This document shows, piece after piece, positions 22,092-33,011 of a stretch of 64,000 nt of DNA. The notes under the pieces were generated by a model. It was not told the origin of the DNA and ran no database searches. It worked only from the letters and a program-made list of their open reading frames with translations. The stretch comes from Schizosaccharomyces osmophilus (taxonomy: Eukaryota; Ascomycota; Schizosaccharomycetes; Schizosaccharomycetales; Schizosaccharomycetaceae). The number at the start of each line of letters is the position of its first letter. Positions within the stretch are counted from its first letter, which is position 1. The position numbers and the translations under genes are program-made. Location of the stretch: positions 868,001 to 932,000 of the forward strand of contig NC_079238.1 of assembly GCF_027921745.1 (NCBI RefSeq), given 5' to 3'.

Positions 22092-23462
22092 CTACTCAGA
22101 TGCAGAAACACCAGCATGTTCTCTACCACCCTTTTTGCTAGTAGCCAAGGTATAGTTTGAAAGAGGCTGGTCCATGACTTGCAACATGTATTGCAAGCTA
22201 GAACTCCATTTGGCAAGTTTTTCGTGTAGAGAAATCCACTCATGCTTTCCGAAAACACGATAAGAGCTTCTGTGTATTATGAAAGTCTGATTAAGTTGTG
22301 ACATGCGGCCTTCGACGAGACCAGCGCGAATGACATCGATAATCCAGAGTTCAACTTCACTTTCATCGGTTTGGAGTACCTTAGCAATATCCTTGTAAGA
22401 TAAGACATTGTTAGGAGCTTGGGTAGCAAGGGAAGCAATAGTCAAAAGCTTCATTTTACGAGCAATGGCCTCTTGGTCAAACTTTTCTTGTTGGCAGAAA
22501 GAACGGTTGGTATCAACCCAAGAGAGAAAGTCTTCAACCATACCACCAGACAAAATGCCGAGCAATTGCAAAGTAGCTTGTTCAAGTTGTTGGATAGCAG
22601 GTAGGGTGACAATATCGTCGTAAAAGAAATATTTGGGGCTGTTAACAGCACGGTGTACCAATTCACGAACTGCTTCGTCGGTGTTAGAAGGAGCCATTTT
22701 GACAGCCTCTAAAAGGAAAGCAAAGGATTGCTCTTCATCATAAGATTGAATGGCTTTTGAAACAAAGATGTTGAAGGCGCGCTGATCGGAGACAGGCACG
22801 CTGGCTTGGTGGAGCCATTCAGGGAAATAAACAAAGTAGGGGGAAAGTGATTGGTAAAGGTTGTATCTTGTAGTGATAGTTACAACACTATTTAAGATGT
22901 GTAAACGGGCATGTTGACGATCTTTGACAGAGGCATTAAACAAAGTGCTAAGGACGCTAAGGGCAAGAGGAGCAGAGGAGGTTGTTTGTTCAACAATAGA
23001 CTCCAAGACTTGGCAGAACTTGACGACCTGTTCTTCATATGCAGTAGACTCTTGTAAAAGACTGATGAAAACATTCATCATAGGCTCGAATTCTAGGCTC
23101 GTAAGTATTTGCGCTTGAAAAAGTTATAGATGGCAAGTAAAAGGAGATTTAAATCGTTTTACACCAATTGTAAACTATTTAAAGACACTTACCCTTTTCA
23201 GAAATTTGAGAGAGCAAAGATAACCGGCTTAAAAGAAAGCTCACAGCTTCAGTGACATTTTCGGAAGCTAAAAATTCCTTGCATTTGGCAAAGACATTTT
23301 TTTCTTGATTGGCTTCTACTTGGTCTAAGAAAACAGCCAATTCTTCCACCTAAACCTCCAAGTTAGTTAATTTTTTCCAAAAAAAAAGCTACCGCTCTCA
23401 AATCTTCGTACCTGTTCTTCTACAGATGAGTCTACAACCAAAACAAAATCAGAGGCTTCCAT
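22092..23462 (-). CDS. Translation initiation factor eIF3 subunit m
   Basis: PCI-domain subunit of eIF3. Exons (minus) 23462-23412, 23349-23193 and 23113-22092 give 409 aa. Exon 1 encodes MEASDFVLVVDSSVEEQ. Exon 2 gives VEELAVFLDQVEANQEKNVF, and exon 3 starts AQILTSLEFEPMMNVF, so the in-frame ATG at 23081 is internal. The helical repeat region leads to a PCI domain at about 240-370 (KMKLLTIASLATQAPNNVLS, YKDIAKVLQTDESEVELWII, DVIRAGLVEGRMSQLNQTFI). It is divergent from rsm19 with a 205-bp shared promoter, matching what I recall as SPAC1751.02c/.03. Confidence 0.92.
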
Positions 23463-23667
23463 CTCTGCACGAAAAGATTAATTTGCAAAGAAAATGGCAA
23501 AAGTTCGTGGTTGGTGGTAGTTGGTAGGAACGCCCTCGCCCAACTAGTGTAGCAGTAGTGCGACCCTACCCAGGTGTTGGTGGTGAAGATGGAAAAGAAA
23601 ACATGTTACCCAGGGAAGAGTGCCAAAAAAACGAAGATAACTTCAAAGTAGATGACCTGCCAACAAC

Positions 23668-24060
23668 ATGCTTGCAAGCAGAATCCTCAGAGCACGGTCC
23701 ATTTGGAAGGGTAAGACATAGAAACGCGCAGGATAGGATGATAGAGAAACTAATTCACGATAGGGCCAAATGTCGTCGATTTCGGCGTGAATATAGGAGA
23801 ATCTGTAAAATCCCAGACTCCCGTTAAGACCATGGTGCGTTCTGCAACGATTTTGCCAAGAATGGTTGGGTAAGAAAGAAGAAAAAAGGTTATTGAAGAA
23901 GAAAAAACTAATTACGTTTGTTTTTAGAGCTCAATTTCTCGTGCACAACGGCAAGAACTATGCCTCTGTCAAAGTAACCGAAGACATGATTGGGCATAAA
24001 CTGGGAGAGTTTTCGCCTACAAGAAAGACTTTTCATTACCGTCAAACCAAAAATCGGTAA
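23668..24060 (+). CDS. rsm19: Mitochondrial small ribosomal subunit protein uS19m (Rsm19)
   Basis: Exons 23668-23710, 23764-23869 and 23928-24060 give 93 aa, the length of yeast Rsm19. The protein starts [17 protein letters not shown] and ends [12 protein letters not shown]19 signatures are [36 protein letters not shown] and KLGEFSPTR. The longer frame at 23558-23827 overlaps exon 1 in a different phase and is a decoy: only the spliced frame restores the uS19 order. The protein binds the head of the mitochondrial small subunit near h31-h33 of the rRNA. Confidence 0.93.
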
Positions 24061-24436
24061 TTTTGCAGCATTTACGAGCTTTCGGTGGTTAAACTACAAT
24101 ACCGATTGATTGCAAGTGAATGAAAGGACTAGAAATGAAAGGCATAGTATAGCATACATGTTGGGTGAATGTGAAAGGAAGAATACAAAAGAAAAGCAAA
24201 GAGGACTACTTGTATGAGGATGCAAAACAATCCAAGCATTCGGTTGATAGACACCTAACCTAAATGCAACTATGAAGCAATGAAATCCAGAATCCAAAAC
24301 AAATCCAGCGGTAAGAAGGGATACCAAACAGACGGCAAAGAGTAGAGTGGGTAGAAAGGAAAGAAAGACAATAAGAACTTAAGGGTCTTTGAAAAGACAG
24401 TAGAGGAAAGGGAACGGAAAGAAGAGAAGAAATCAA
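24061..24436. other. Convergent 3' region of rsm19 and the Lys-rich gene
   Basis: 376 bp between two stops on opposite strands. A minus-strand frame (24094-24327) has no family match. Confidence 0.5.
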
Positions 24437-25043
24437 TTACTTTGCATTCTTTTTATCCTTTTTTGTGTCCTTCTTTTTCGTTTCTTTTTTCAAAGGAGCC
24501 GATTCTGTAGAGGCTATAGAAGAGCCCATGGCGGCTTCGCGTTCATGCTAAAATAGTTGTAAGTTAGTAAAGCAAGAAAAGAAACCAAGGAACGATTGGA
24601 AGTGGACGTACAGCTACTTGTAGTTTGGACTTGATTCGATCGTCCAATTCATAAGCGACCTTGTTTAGTATATGATGCAAATCATCCTGTTGAAGCGTTA
24701 GAAAAGAAAAGGCGAAGGAAACATACGGAAGATTCGGCAAATTTTTTTCCTTTCTTTTTCCCTTTTTTCTGAACTTTTGTTTGGGGATTGCTAGAGGTAT
24801 TCAACTGAGGAATGTCTAGGTCTTGGAGAGGGATGGAAGGCTAAAACGAGAAGCAAATGTTAGATGTTGAGAAATTTTCAAAAAACGAAGAAAGGAAAAA
24901 GAGAACAGAAGGAATGATTGTATGAGGGCTAGAGAAAGAACACGGGAAAAAAGACGAGAGGCAACCATTCACAAAATTCATTCTTGAAAACCATTTTCCA
25001 AACATACCTGTTTTTTCTTGTTTTTAGCTGCAGCGGCGACCAT
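24437..25043 (-). CDS. Small lysine-rich protein of unknown function
   Basis: Not recognised. Exons (minus) 25043-25008, 24840-24727, 24686-24612 and 24547-24437 give 111 aa; all three introns fall between codons, with GTATGT/GTACGT donors and AG acceptors. The protein has an N-terminal MVAAAAKNKKK, a Lys block (VQKKGKKKGKKFAESS), a short predicted amphipathic helix (LHHILNKVAYELDDRIKSKL) and a Lys-rich tail (KKETKKKDTKKDKKNAK). The composition suggests binding to nucleic acid or ribosomes, but this is inference. Gene status rests on four exons joining in frame with good splice sites and a clean stop. Confidence 0.7.
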
Positions 25044-25222
25044 GGTATAAATTTCTAAAGGAAAAAGTAAAACTCCAAGTCTCAATTGCGGAAATTCAAC
25101 CACAACGAAAACGATATGTTTTAGTAGGCCTTTTTCGTAGGCCAAGCTGGGTCTCTTTCAGTTGGTTTCGGTGAATAGGGTCACCGAAAATTGACCGAAG
25201 GTTTCCGAAGAAGAAATGAAAT

Positions 25223-25226
<4 letters not shown>

Positions 25227-25253
<27 letters not shown>
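25227..25253. repeat. (GA)n dinucleotide microsatellite
   Basis: About 13 tandem GA units, visible by eye, in the promoter side of the Lys-rich gene. Confidence 0.95.
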
Positions 25254-25257
<4 letters not shown>

Positions 25258-26031
25258 GAGAAAATGGAATAAGAATACAAATTGCAGAAAAAAAAATTTG
25301 GCTGATTGGTTTGGACGGATCCAGAAATCGCTGCTTGATCCGAAAGGGTTTCCTGAATTTGGCTTGGCGTATGGGGATAAACAGATGAATAGTTCAAACA
25401 ATGTTCAGGAGAAGAGAGATCTCGTCAAAAACATTTATTCGTTTCCAATTTCTTTTTTCAATAGATTTAAACCGACAAGATTGAAACGAAGCCAGAGAAC
25501 TCTTTGGCAAAAGTAGAGCTGTTTTTTTGTCTTCGCTAAACATGAGCTTATAAAGGAAAAATAAAACATGGAATTGAAGCGAAGATTCATAAAAATACGA
25601 TCAATGGAAAAGAAACAATCCAAAGTTAACGGTAGAACGGTAGAATGGATACCATTCGTAAGGCGTGTAAGATTTTTCTTTTCTGCCTTTCGTTTGAAGA
25701 AACAGAACGAGCAAGACCAGTCGAATTCAATTCAATTCAATCGACTTTCAAGACGAGATATGGAATGGGAATGGGAATGGAATGGAATGGAAACCCTCTA
25801 CGTACAAATGGAATACGTTTTCCCAAACACAAAACTTGTCAGTCATCGACTTTCAAACGGACGATTCTTTCGCTTTCCTTGGAAGAGGGACAGACATTCG
25901 CCAAACGTCGCTTGAACTTATACAACAGCAATACGAGGGATTGTGGATGGTTCCCATGCATGACCAAGGGAAACTCAAAATCCAGGGTGATACTTCGCTT
26001 GCATCCAAAAGTGTAAATGATAGAAAGCGCG

Positions 26032-26059
<28 letters not shown>
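26032..26059. repeat. Poly(dA) tract of 28 nt
   Basis: Uninterrupted run of A on the plus strand. Such tracts exclude nucleosomes and could mark the gti1 regulatory region. Confidence 0.95.
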
Positions 26060-26064
<5 letters not shown>

Positions 26065-26530
26065 GCACCGGTACAAACACAAAATAGAAAACAGAAATGC
26101 AATAGAAGAAAGACCGACTAAGATTGAGACTGAGACTGAAAGAGAAACAGAAGAGAGACGGAGGCCGGTCGCACTGGACATCATCTGTCATCTCCTTTGC
26201 TAGTACCGTTCCATCATCCAGCACAAAAAGAAATGCAGCAGCTTCGAAATGGCACTGGTCTAGAATTGCTTTTGCATCCAAGTTACAAATATTTTTACTA
26301 TGACATCTCCATATAACTCTGTGCGGAATCCGTATGGACGATACTTTTGAATTCGATTGGATTAATTTCTTTGATACGTTGCTTCTTTATATGAGCCTAT
26401 AAAACCAAAGCACAAAAGAAAGAATATTTAGATTTAGTAAATGATTTTCTTGGGAAGAAGAAGTTGCTCTGTCTATTTCTTTTTCTTTCCCTTTCTCTAC
26501 TTTTAATTTCTTTATTTTTTTCATCTTTTC

Positions 26531-26544
26531 TTTGTTTTGTTTAC
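26531..26544 (-). promoter_or_regulatory. FLEX-like forkhead site in the gti1 upstream region
   Basis: Minus strand reads GTAAACAAAACAAA, close to the Mei4 FLEX element GTAAACAAACAAA with one extra A. The identical 14-mer occurs upstream of the mug131-like gene at 57463-57476. Confidence 0.3.
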
Positions 26545-27470
26545 GGGATCACCGCATCTCCATTTTGTTACCTCTTCTCCGCATCTTCGCTCGTGGCTCT
26601 TTGAGCTTTGATACTTCATCCGCGTTTCCCTACCTTTAAAACTTTTCTTCCCCACATTTACGCTTTCCCCTCCCTATCACAACGAAACCAAAACAAACCA
26701 CACAATTTCTTGGCTTTTTCACAGTCTTTTGCTTCACTCGTCGTAGCTCTTGCATCGGATTGAATTCTTACTCTGCCGTTCACGTTGCATTGAAGCCCGT
26801 TTTCAGATTCCCAAAAAGTTGCTTCCTCGTTTCGCTGGCTTTCCGACAGCTTGAAAGAAGCTTTTTTTTGTGTAGGCTATTGCATTGTATCTTGCTTTAA
26901 GGAATTTGTCTTTTCCATTTTTCTCGGCTTGTTCTGTTTGCTTGGATTCCTCAGTTTTATGACAAAAAGGGTGTTGCTCTCTCTTTTCTAGGCTCCTTCA
27001 CCCCTCCATCGTATTGTGTACGTTTATTTACTTTCTCATCAAGTTTTCTCTTGGTACGCTACTTTTGTCTGTTGATGTTTGTTTCGACGAATCTCCGCTT
27101 CTTCATCGCCTTCATTCAATTCCTCTCCAATTGCTATTCTTGAAGTCTCTTCCTTCTTTTTCTTTTCATGATCGATCGTTTTCAGAAATATTGTACCATC
27201 TCAAGACTTCTTCACTTGTAACGACTTTTCTTCGTTTTAGTTTTATTTTTTAATTTTCTTATTCTTCCAACTCCCCTCTCCCCTTCATTTTATCAGCGGT
27301 GGTGTCTGTTGTACGATCAGACATTGTCTTTTTGGTCTTTGTACCTCGGTTATCGTTTTTGCTTTCTTTTTTTAGGCTCGTTCCCGTTCCCCTTCTCAGC
27401 CATTGTTTCTTGTTTTCTAATTTCGAATCCTTAATTTCTCCTTACTATATTTTTCTCTTACACTCTCTGT

Positions 27471-29843
27471 ATGTCTATTTTGCAGTCCCCGTCTATACCT
27501 TCCGACCATCCTTCCATTCTGCAGCCCTCTTTCTTTGGATATGTAGGTACCACTTTGGATGCCCTCTGGTTATTTCAAGCCTGCCAGCAAAATATCCTTC
27601 CCTTCACCGCTCGTCGCCCTCAACGTGAGGAGCGAAAACACATCATCCATTCCGGTAATGTTTTCATTTTCAACGAAACCCAATCTGGTATCAAGCGCTG
27701 GACCGATGGTGTTCATTGGTCCCCTTCTCGTGTCATTGGCAACTTCCTCATCTATCGACAATTGGGAACTACCTCTATTAATCCAAACGAAAAAGTAGAT
27801 TCTACACAGGGTGCATCTGGAAAACATAGTGATGAAAATGGTCAAAATCAACCATCTCCCAAATCCAACTTTCCATCCGCTTCTGCTTCTCATCTCTCTC
27901 ATGAGTCACATCCCTCCATGCCAATTGAAGATGTTTTTTCAGATCCAAACACCTCTGTAAATCACCCTCCTCAACCTTCAAATTCATTACCCTTAGCCGT
28001 TTCTAATACTTCCACTCTTCCAGAAAAACCAGGGTTTTCCTCTACTTACCTTCAAGACCCTGCTGGCCTCTTGTCCCCTTCTTCCGCATCTGTCCATCCA
28101 GTTCCAACCCAGCCTTCTGACCCTTTGTTCTCCCATCAAAACGCTCTTGCCCCTTCTTCTATTACTTCCACATCTGGTCCTACTCCCATTCCTTCTGCTG
28201 GCGAAGACATAAAACCATACGCAAATGCGACTCCCTCTGCTATACCTTCTGGACAAAATTACCCCGATGCGCTTTCTCGGTCCCTTCCATCCTTCCCCAT
28301 TGCCTCTAATCCTTCTTTTTCTTTACCCCAACATTTTCCTACGAAGCGCCATCTTTCTGTACCGCCATCTACGTCCGCTTCTTTGCCTAACGGGTTTCCC
28401 GCCAATTCTGCTCTCTCTTATCTTCATGACAGTGAGCGCGCTTTGGTCGGATCTTTAAATGATGCATATTCTTTTGAAGAAGGAGGTCTTATCAAGAAAA
28501 CTATTTCTCTCACTATTCACGGGCAATTGCATCACCTCATCTCCTATTATACTGCGGAAGATGTATTGAATGGAAAACTGAAAACTCCAAGCTCCATGCC
28601 TCTCTTTCGCCAGCTTCCTATCTCCCCTGAATTGCTTGAGAGTAAAAGTTTTCGTATTCCACCCTTAGTCGAAGCAGCTGAATCTGAAAAAATTTCGTAT
28701 TGGAATTCGGTTTCCTCTTGTGACACACAACAACAGCCTACGTCTGTTGTTATGACTGGCCCTTCGCCTTCCGTTCAAGATGTGGATCCTTATCATTTTC
28801 AGAACCTCACGCTTTCCACTTCTCCTACATCTAATTTACCACCGGCTTTTAATGCGAATCGAACCTCACCAACGTCAATGCAACATCCTTATGCCGCCAG
28901 TCCTCATCCCTCTTCCCAGCTTCCTTCATATGCTAAATCTCCGAACCATATGCCATATCCAGATATGCCACCCATACCGACTTTCAGCAACCATGCTCCT
29001 TCCCATTATCCCGATCATTCAATTCCTGCTATGACTTCAGTGCCAGAGTCTTCTACTTATCCTAATCCAGTATTTATTAAGAGTGAATATAACGAGGATA
29101 GCTCTGGTGGTCAGAATGGCTTACCTCCCTTTCATTCCAGAGAGGAACCTTGGATTGACAGAGATGCTTTTTACAATAGCTCTCGACAGTACTCGGAAGC
29201 ACATCCGTCTTTCCCTCAGCGAACATTCTCTAATAATACGGCGCTTCCTGGATATGCAAGCCTACAAGAAACAGGCAATCCAAATCTTGAATCATTTGAT
29301 CGTAATATGCACAGGCACTCGTTAAGTACAAGTCAACCGAGTTCGATGTTTCCGTATGATACTGGGTTGGCTTATCATTATCCAACTAATCAGAACATGA
29401 ACCCCATGGGAGGCTCACAAGGAACGTCTGATTTATATTGGAATAAAGATGCTTATTTACAACCACCTATGATGCATCCATCTCAAGGAAATGCTGTATA
29501 CGCAAATGCTGGCCAAAGTTGGGTTCCCAATTCCAGTATGAATGTGCAAGCTAATTCCGAGTATCCATTTCCTGTACAACAAGAGAGCAATTCATCCTCT
29601 ACAAGAAGAAGAAGCACGGTTGGTCGTTCTCCAAAGATGTTTCTTCCTATTCCTAATTCTCGCAGGGGTTCCGTTCCTTTAGTACAAACAAAACAGTTAC
29701 CGATGCGTTCGACAGGGAGTCGCCCTTTCTCACCTGTCAATACAATGCATCGCTCTGCATACCGTGCTCATCCATATCCAATCTTACCTAATGTTTCACA
29801 TGGCCAATATCAGCCAGACGAGACGAACAAACCGATGCGCTAA
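27471..29843 (+). CDS. gti1: WOPR-family transcription regulator Gti1
   Basis: DNA-binding regulator of the Gti1/Pac2/Wor1 family; S. pombe Gti1 induces gluconate uptake when glucose is lacking. Single exon, 790 aa. WOPR box a spans about 19-98 (FFGYVGTTLDALWLFQACQQ, then SGNVFIFNETQSGIKRWTDG and VHWSPSRVIGNFLIYRQL). After a Ser/Pro-rich insert, box b lies at about 330-385 (FEEGGLIKKTISLTIHGQLH, HLISYYTAEDVLNGKL). The remaining C-terminal half is Ser/Pro/Asn/Tyr-rich and low in complexity, as in other WOPR proteins. A possible PKA-type site is RRRRST-like near residue 715. The long T-rich leader suggests control before translation. Confidence 0.92.
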   Translation: MSILQSPSIPSDHPSILQPSFFGYVGTTLDALWLFQACQQNILPFTARRPQREERKHIIHSGNVFIFNETQSGIKRWTDGVHWSPSRVIGNFLIYRQLGTTSINPNEKVDSTQGASGKHSDENGQNQPSPKSNFPSASASHLSHESHPSMPIEDVFSDPNTSVNHPPQPSNSLPLAVSNTSTLPEKPGFSSTYLQDPAGLLSPSSASVHPVPTQPSDPLFSHQNALAPSSITSTSGPTPIPSAGEDIKPYANATPSAIPSGQNYPDALSRSLPSFPIASNPSFSLPQHFPTKRHLSVPPSTSASLPNGFPANSALSYLHDSERALVGSLNDAYSFEEGGLIKKTISLTIHGQLHHLISYYTAEDVLNGKLKTPSSMPLFRQLPISPELLESKSFRIPPLVEAAESEKISYWNSVSSCDTQQQPTSVVMTGPSPSVQDVDPYHFQNLTLSTSPTSNLPPAFNANRTSPTSMQHPYAASPHPSSQLPSYAKSPNHMPYPDMPPIPTFSNHAPSHYPDHSIPAMTSVPESSTYPNPVFIKSEYNEDSSGGQNGLPPFHSREEPWIDRDAFYNSSRQYSEAHPSFPQRTFSNNTALPGYASLQETGNPNLESFDRNMHRHSLSTSQPSSMFPYDTGLAYHYPTNQNMNPMGGSQGTSDLYWNKDAYLQPPMMHPSQGNAVYANAGQSWVPNSSMNVQANSEYPFPVQQESNSSSTRRRSTVGRSPKMFLPIPNSRRGSVPLVQTKQLPMRSTGSRPFSPVNTMHRSAYRAHPYPILPNVSHGQYQPDETNKPMR

Positions 29844-30523
29844 TTAATTCTGCTCTATTTAAAAAATGCTTTTTATGGATCTGCTCAGATCAGTGATGAT
29901 TTAATGTATTTTTAATGCTCTGGATTATTCTGTCCTATTGCTATAATTTACTATGGCTTTTTTTTTTTTTTATATAAAAATTATTCTCTCCCCCTCTCTT
30001 TTATTCTTATTTTTAGCTTTTCCGATGTTTTCTGTTAATTCTATACGTTACGAAAGAAAACGACAAAGGAATCCTTTCTTTATTTTGTGATTAACTTAGC
30101 ACATATTTGACCCAAAGATAAATAAATTTGGCTTTAAATATACAATATAAATTTCGCTTTTACAAAAGCTTTGTCATCTCTTTTGTTGTTACGTGTTGTT
30201 GTCTTGAAACTCTGAACGAAAAGTTCCTGCTAATAACATTCAAAGTTACGAATACAAAAGAGAATCCCTGTATAAGAATTGAACTTTGCCTTCACCTTGA
30301 AAGCTCTTTTCCGATGAAGCTTGTATTTAACTTTCCATGCTTATTGCTTTTCTATTTATTTACATTTTTAAATGTTACTTACAGGATCGCAATTCGCATT
30401 TTTCACGTACTAGCGAAGTTCCGTAAATACCTTTCGGGACACTTGCGTTGTCGCTATTTGAGAACCTCCCATGATATAGTAGAAAACAAATTAAACTGCA
30501 GCATTTTAACAACAACTGAATTT
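29844..30523. other. Intergenic region between gti1 and tup12
   Basis: AT-rich, including a T14 run near 29958. Upstream of the tup12 ATG the frame stays open from 30128 but shows no family resemblance, so it is treated as leader. Confidence 0.5.
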
Positions 30524-32392
30524 ATGGCTTCAGCGAATGTAAGCGCGCGTGTATATGAGCTACTAGAAGCTTTAAAAAAGGAGTTTGATGAAGTTTCTAG
30601 AAAATCGCAAAGTTCGGAGCACCATAAAGATGATTTCGACTATAAAGGTAAATTTAGACAGCTAACAAACAATTCGAAAGAAGATGTAGACTAACAAGTG
30701 GAAAGGAATCATTTCATCTCAGATTCAAGAGATTGCTCTCATGAAACAAACGGTAATGGATCTGGAGATGCAACAAAACAAAGTCAAAGAAAGGTAATGA
30801 AATATTGAGCGAAAGCCATTAAATTTATCTTGATTTCTTTATCTAACTGATTCTTTTACTAACTAGTGTTAGATACGAAGACGAAATTGCTAGGTTAAAA
30901 AACCAACTGGAGAATCGGCGGAAGGAAATTGCTTCGGGAAATCTTTTTGGTCGCAGGAAAAGCAGTGTTTCAGTAGGAAAGCCAAATTTATCTGAATCCA
31001 CAAAACCAACAATTTCTGCTAATGGAATCAGCGGGTCTGCTCCGACGAGCTTACGCTCCCCTGCCGTTGACTCTGATGGTACCGCCTTAGCACCTCTCCA
31101 ACTCCCCAATTCAGAATTAGCCTCTCAAGGATACCCTGGCTCAATGGTGAATCCTTCAATTGTAGGTGGACTTGATGGTTCCAGCGTACGATGTAAGCTA
31201 AACTTTGTTTTCGATATATAATTGTGCTGATGTTTAACTAACTATTTTAGCTTATCCCCAAAGCTTGCCTCTGGGACATCCTCCAGCTCCTGAATCTGCT
31301 TATGCTTCATCAGGACCCCTTGGTGTTGCCGGTGCTAATGGCAAGATGAATGTGAACCCACCTCTTCCATCAGAGATGATTCCCACATCTAGTTTGACGA
31401 ATAACGAGGAGAAAGATTGGTCTATGTCCACTTTACGAAAAGACAAACAGTCTCCTATTTCTGTCAGGCTGCTTCATACTTTGGAGCACACTAGTGTCAT
31501 TTGTTATGTTCGTTTCAGCGCAGACGGTAAATACCTGGCTACCGGTTGCAACCGTGCCGCCATGGTATTCAGTGTGGAGACTGGCCAGCTAGTTAATCTT
31601 TTACAGGAAGAATCTGCTGAGCGTGAAGGAGACCTCTATGTACGAAGTGTCGCTTTTAGTCCAGATGGTAAATTCCTCGCCACCGGAGTCGAAGATCGTC
31701 AAATTCGGGTTTGGGACATTTCTCAAAAACGTGTCTACCGGCTTTTAACCGGACACGAACAAGAGATTTACTCGTTAGACTTTAGTAAAGACGGTAAAAC
31801 GTTGATTTCGGGCAGCGGGGATCGTACAATATGTCTTTGGGATGTTGAAGCTGGCGAGCAAAAGTTGATCTTACACACAGACGACGGTGTGACTACAGTC
31901 GCCTTTTCCCCTGATAATCAATACATTGTCGCTGGTTCCTTGGACAAAGTCATACGAGTTTGGACAGCCTCCGGTACCTTGATAGAACAATTAGTCGGCC
32001 ATCAAGAGAGCGTTTATAGTATTTGCTTCTCACCTGACGGATCTCACTTGGTCAGTGGTAGTCTTGATAACACAATTCGATTATGGGAGCTTCAAGCCAC
32101 AAGAAGGATACCCCCGAGCGCAATAAAAGAAGGAGGAATCTGCAAGCAAGTATTCAGCGGGCATAAGGATTTCATTTTGAGCGTTGCCATGAGCCCTGAT
32201 GGAAAATGGATAATTAGCGGTTCCAAAGATCGAACAATTCAGTTTTGGTCTATGGATTCACCAACGTCCCAGCTTACTTTACAGGGTCATAATAACTCTG
32301 TCATTTCCGTTGCCATTAGTCCCAATGGACATACTTTTGCGACTGGAAGTGGAGATTTACGTGCACGAATTTGGTCTTATACCGACCTTTAA
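30524..32392 (+). CDS. tup12: Tup1-family corepressor Tup12
   Basis: WD40 corepressor that works with Ssn6 and histone deacetylases on stress and nutrient genes. Exons 30524-30647, 30706-30793, 30873-31192 and 31251-32392 give 557 aa. The N-terminal tetramerisation helix reads [15 protein letters not shown], then [19 protein letters not shown] and [17 protein letters not shown] Ser/Pro linker follows. Seven WD repeats run from about 253 to 557 with clear blades such as [33 protein letters not shown] and [14 protein letters not shown]. The first intron uses an AAAG acceptor at 30705 to keep frame. Assigned to tup12 and not tup11 because tsc2 follows it in the same direction, as I recall for SPAC630.14c/.13c. 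Confidence 0.9.
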
Positions 32393-33011
32393 AATCTTAT
32401 TGTTCTTAATGTGTTTTACTCGCTTTGCCCCTTTCTCCTTTTACATTTTATCCGTAATGTGTTTTTGTTCAGAAAATCTTTGAGATTTAAATTATTTTTT
32501 TTCGGTTATAACGTGATATACTGGGAATTCTTTTTCCAAATAATCTGTTTCCATTCCTTTTTTTGACACAAAATCAAAAATTCTTGTCCATTCTCGTCCG
32601 TTCTTTATATAAAATATGAATAGTCAGCTATGTTTCTATTCTTTATTTTAAAACCTTTATTCTTAATTTAGTTTTGTAAACCTACATTGACAACCTTATG
32701 GAATATATTCGTATCGAATGCCTTTCTCAGTTGCTCTCTTGAAAGAAGTACAAGTGTAAGTATTTATTTTATGTAATATAATGTTAGAAGTTACAATCTG
32801 TAAATTCACCCTTTCGTATTTTTACACCTACGGTGCGCCGACGTTTTCTATGTAACTAAATACCTATTCCACCGTTCCTACGGATTGAATGGAAATTTCA
32901 CATAACTCCAAGGTAAACTATCCCATGAATTACATTTTTAATTGTGTTACATATTTTATAAGTAAACACCAAGACATTGGCGTGATTTAGACCAAGTCCG
33001 ACAAAAATAAA
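32393..33011. other. Intergenic region between tup12 and tsc2
   Basis: 619 bp of AT-rich non-coding sequence. No additional gene is seen. Confidence 0.5.

Larger units (their letters stand above)
25044..27470. other. Long upstream region and leader of gti1
   Basis: 2.4 kb without a convincing gene between divergent promoters. It includes a (GA)n run at 25227-25253, GGAATG-type repeats near 25765-25790 and an A28 tract at 26032-26059. A very T/C-rich stretch from about 26440 to 27470 probably contains the gti1 promoter and a long 5' leader with short upstream reading frames. Confidence 0.55.

Noticed and set aside
23558-23827. 89-codon frame upstream of rsm19 as a separate gene
   Set aside because: It overlaps rsm19 exon 1 and exon 2 in other phases, and only the spliced rsm19 frame matches a protein family.
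25568-26087. Several overlapping frames in the gti1 upstream region
   Set aside because: They run through GGAATG repeats and the poly(A) tract, giving low-complexity peptides without splice or family support.
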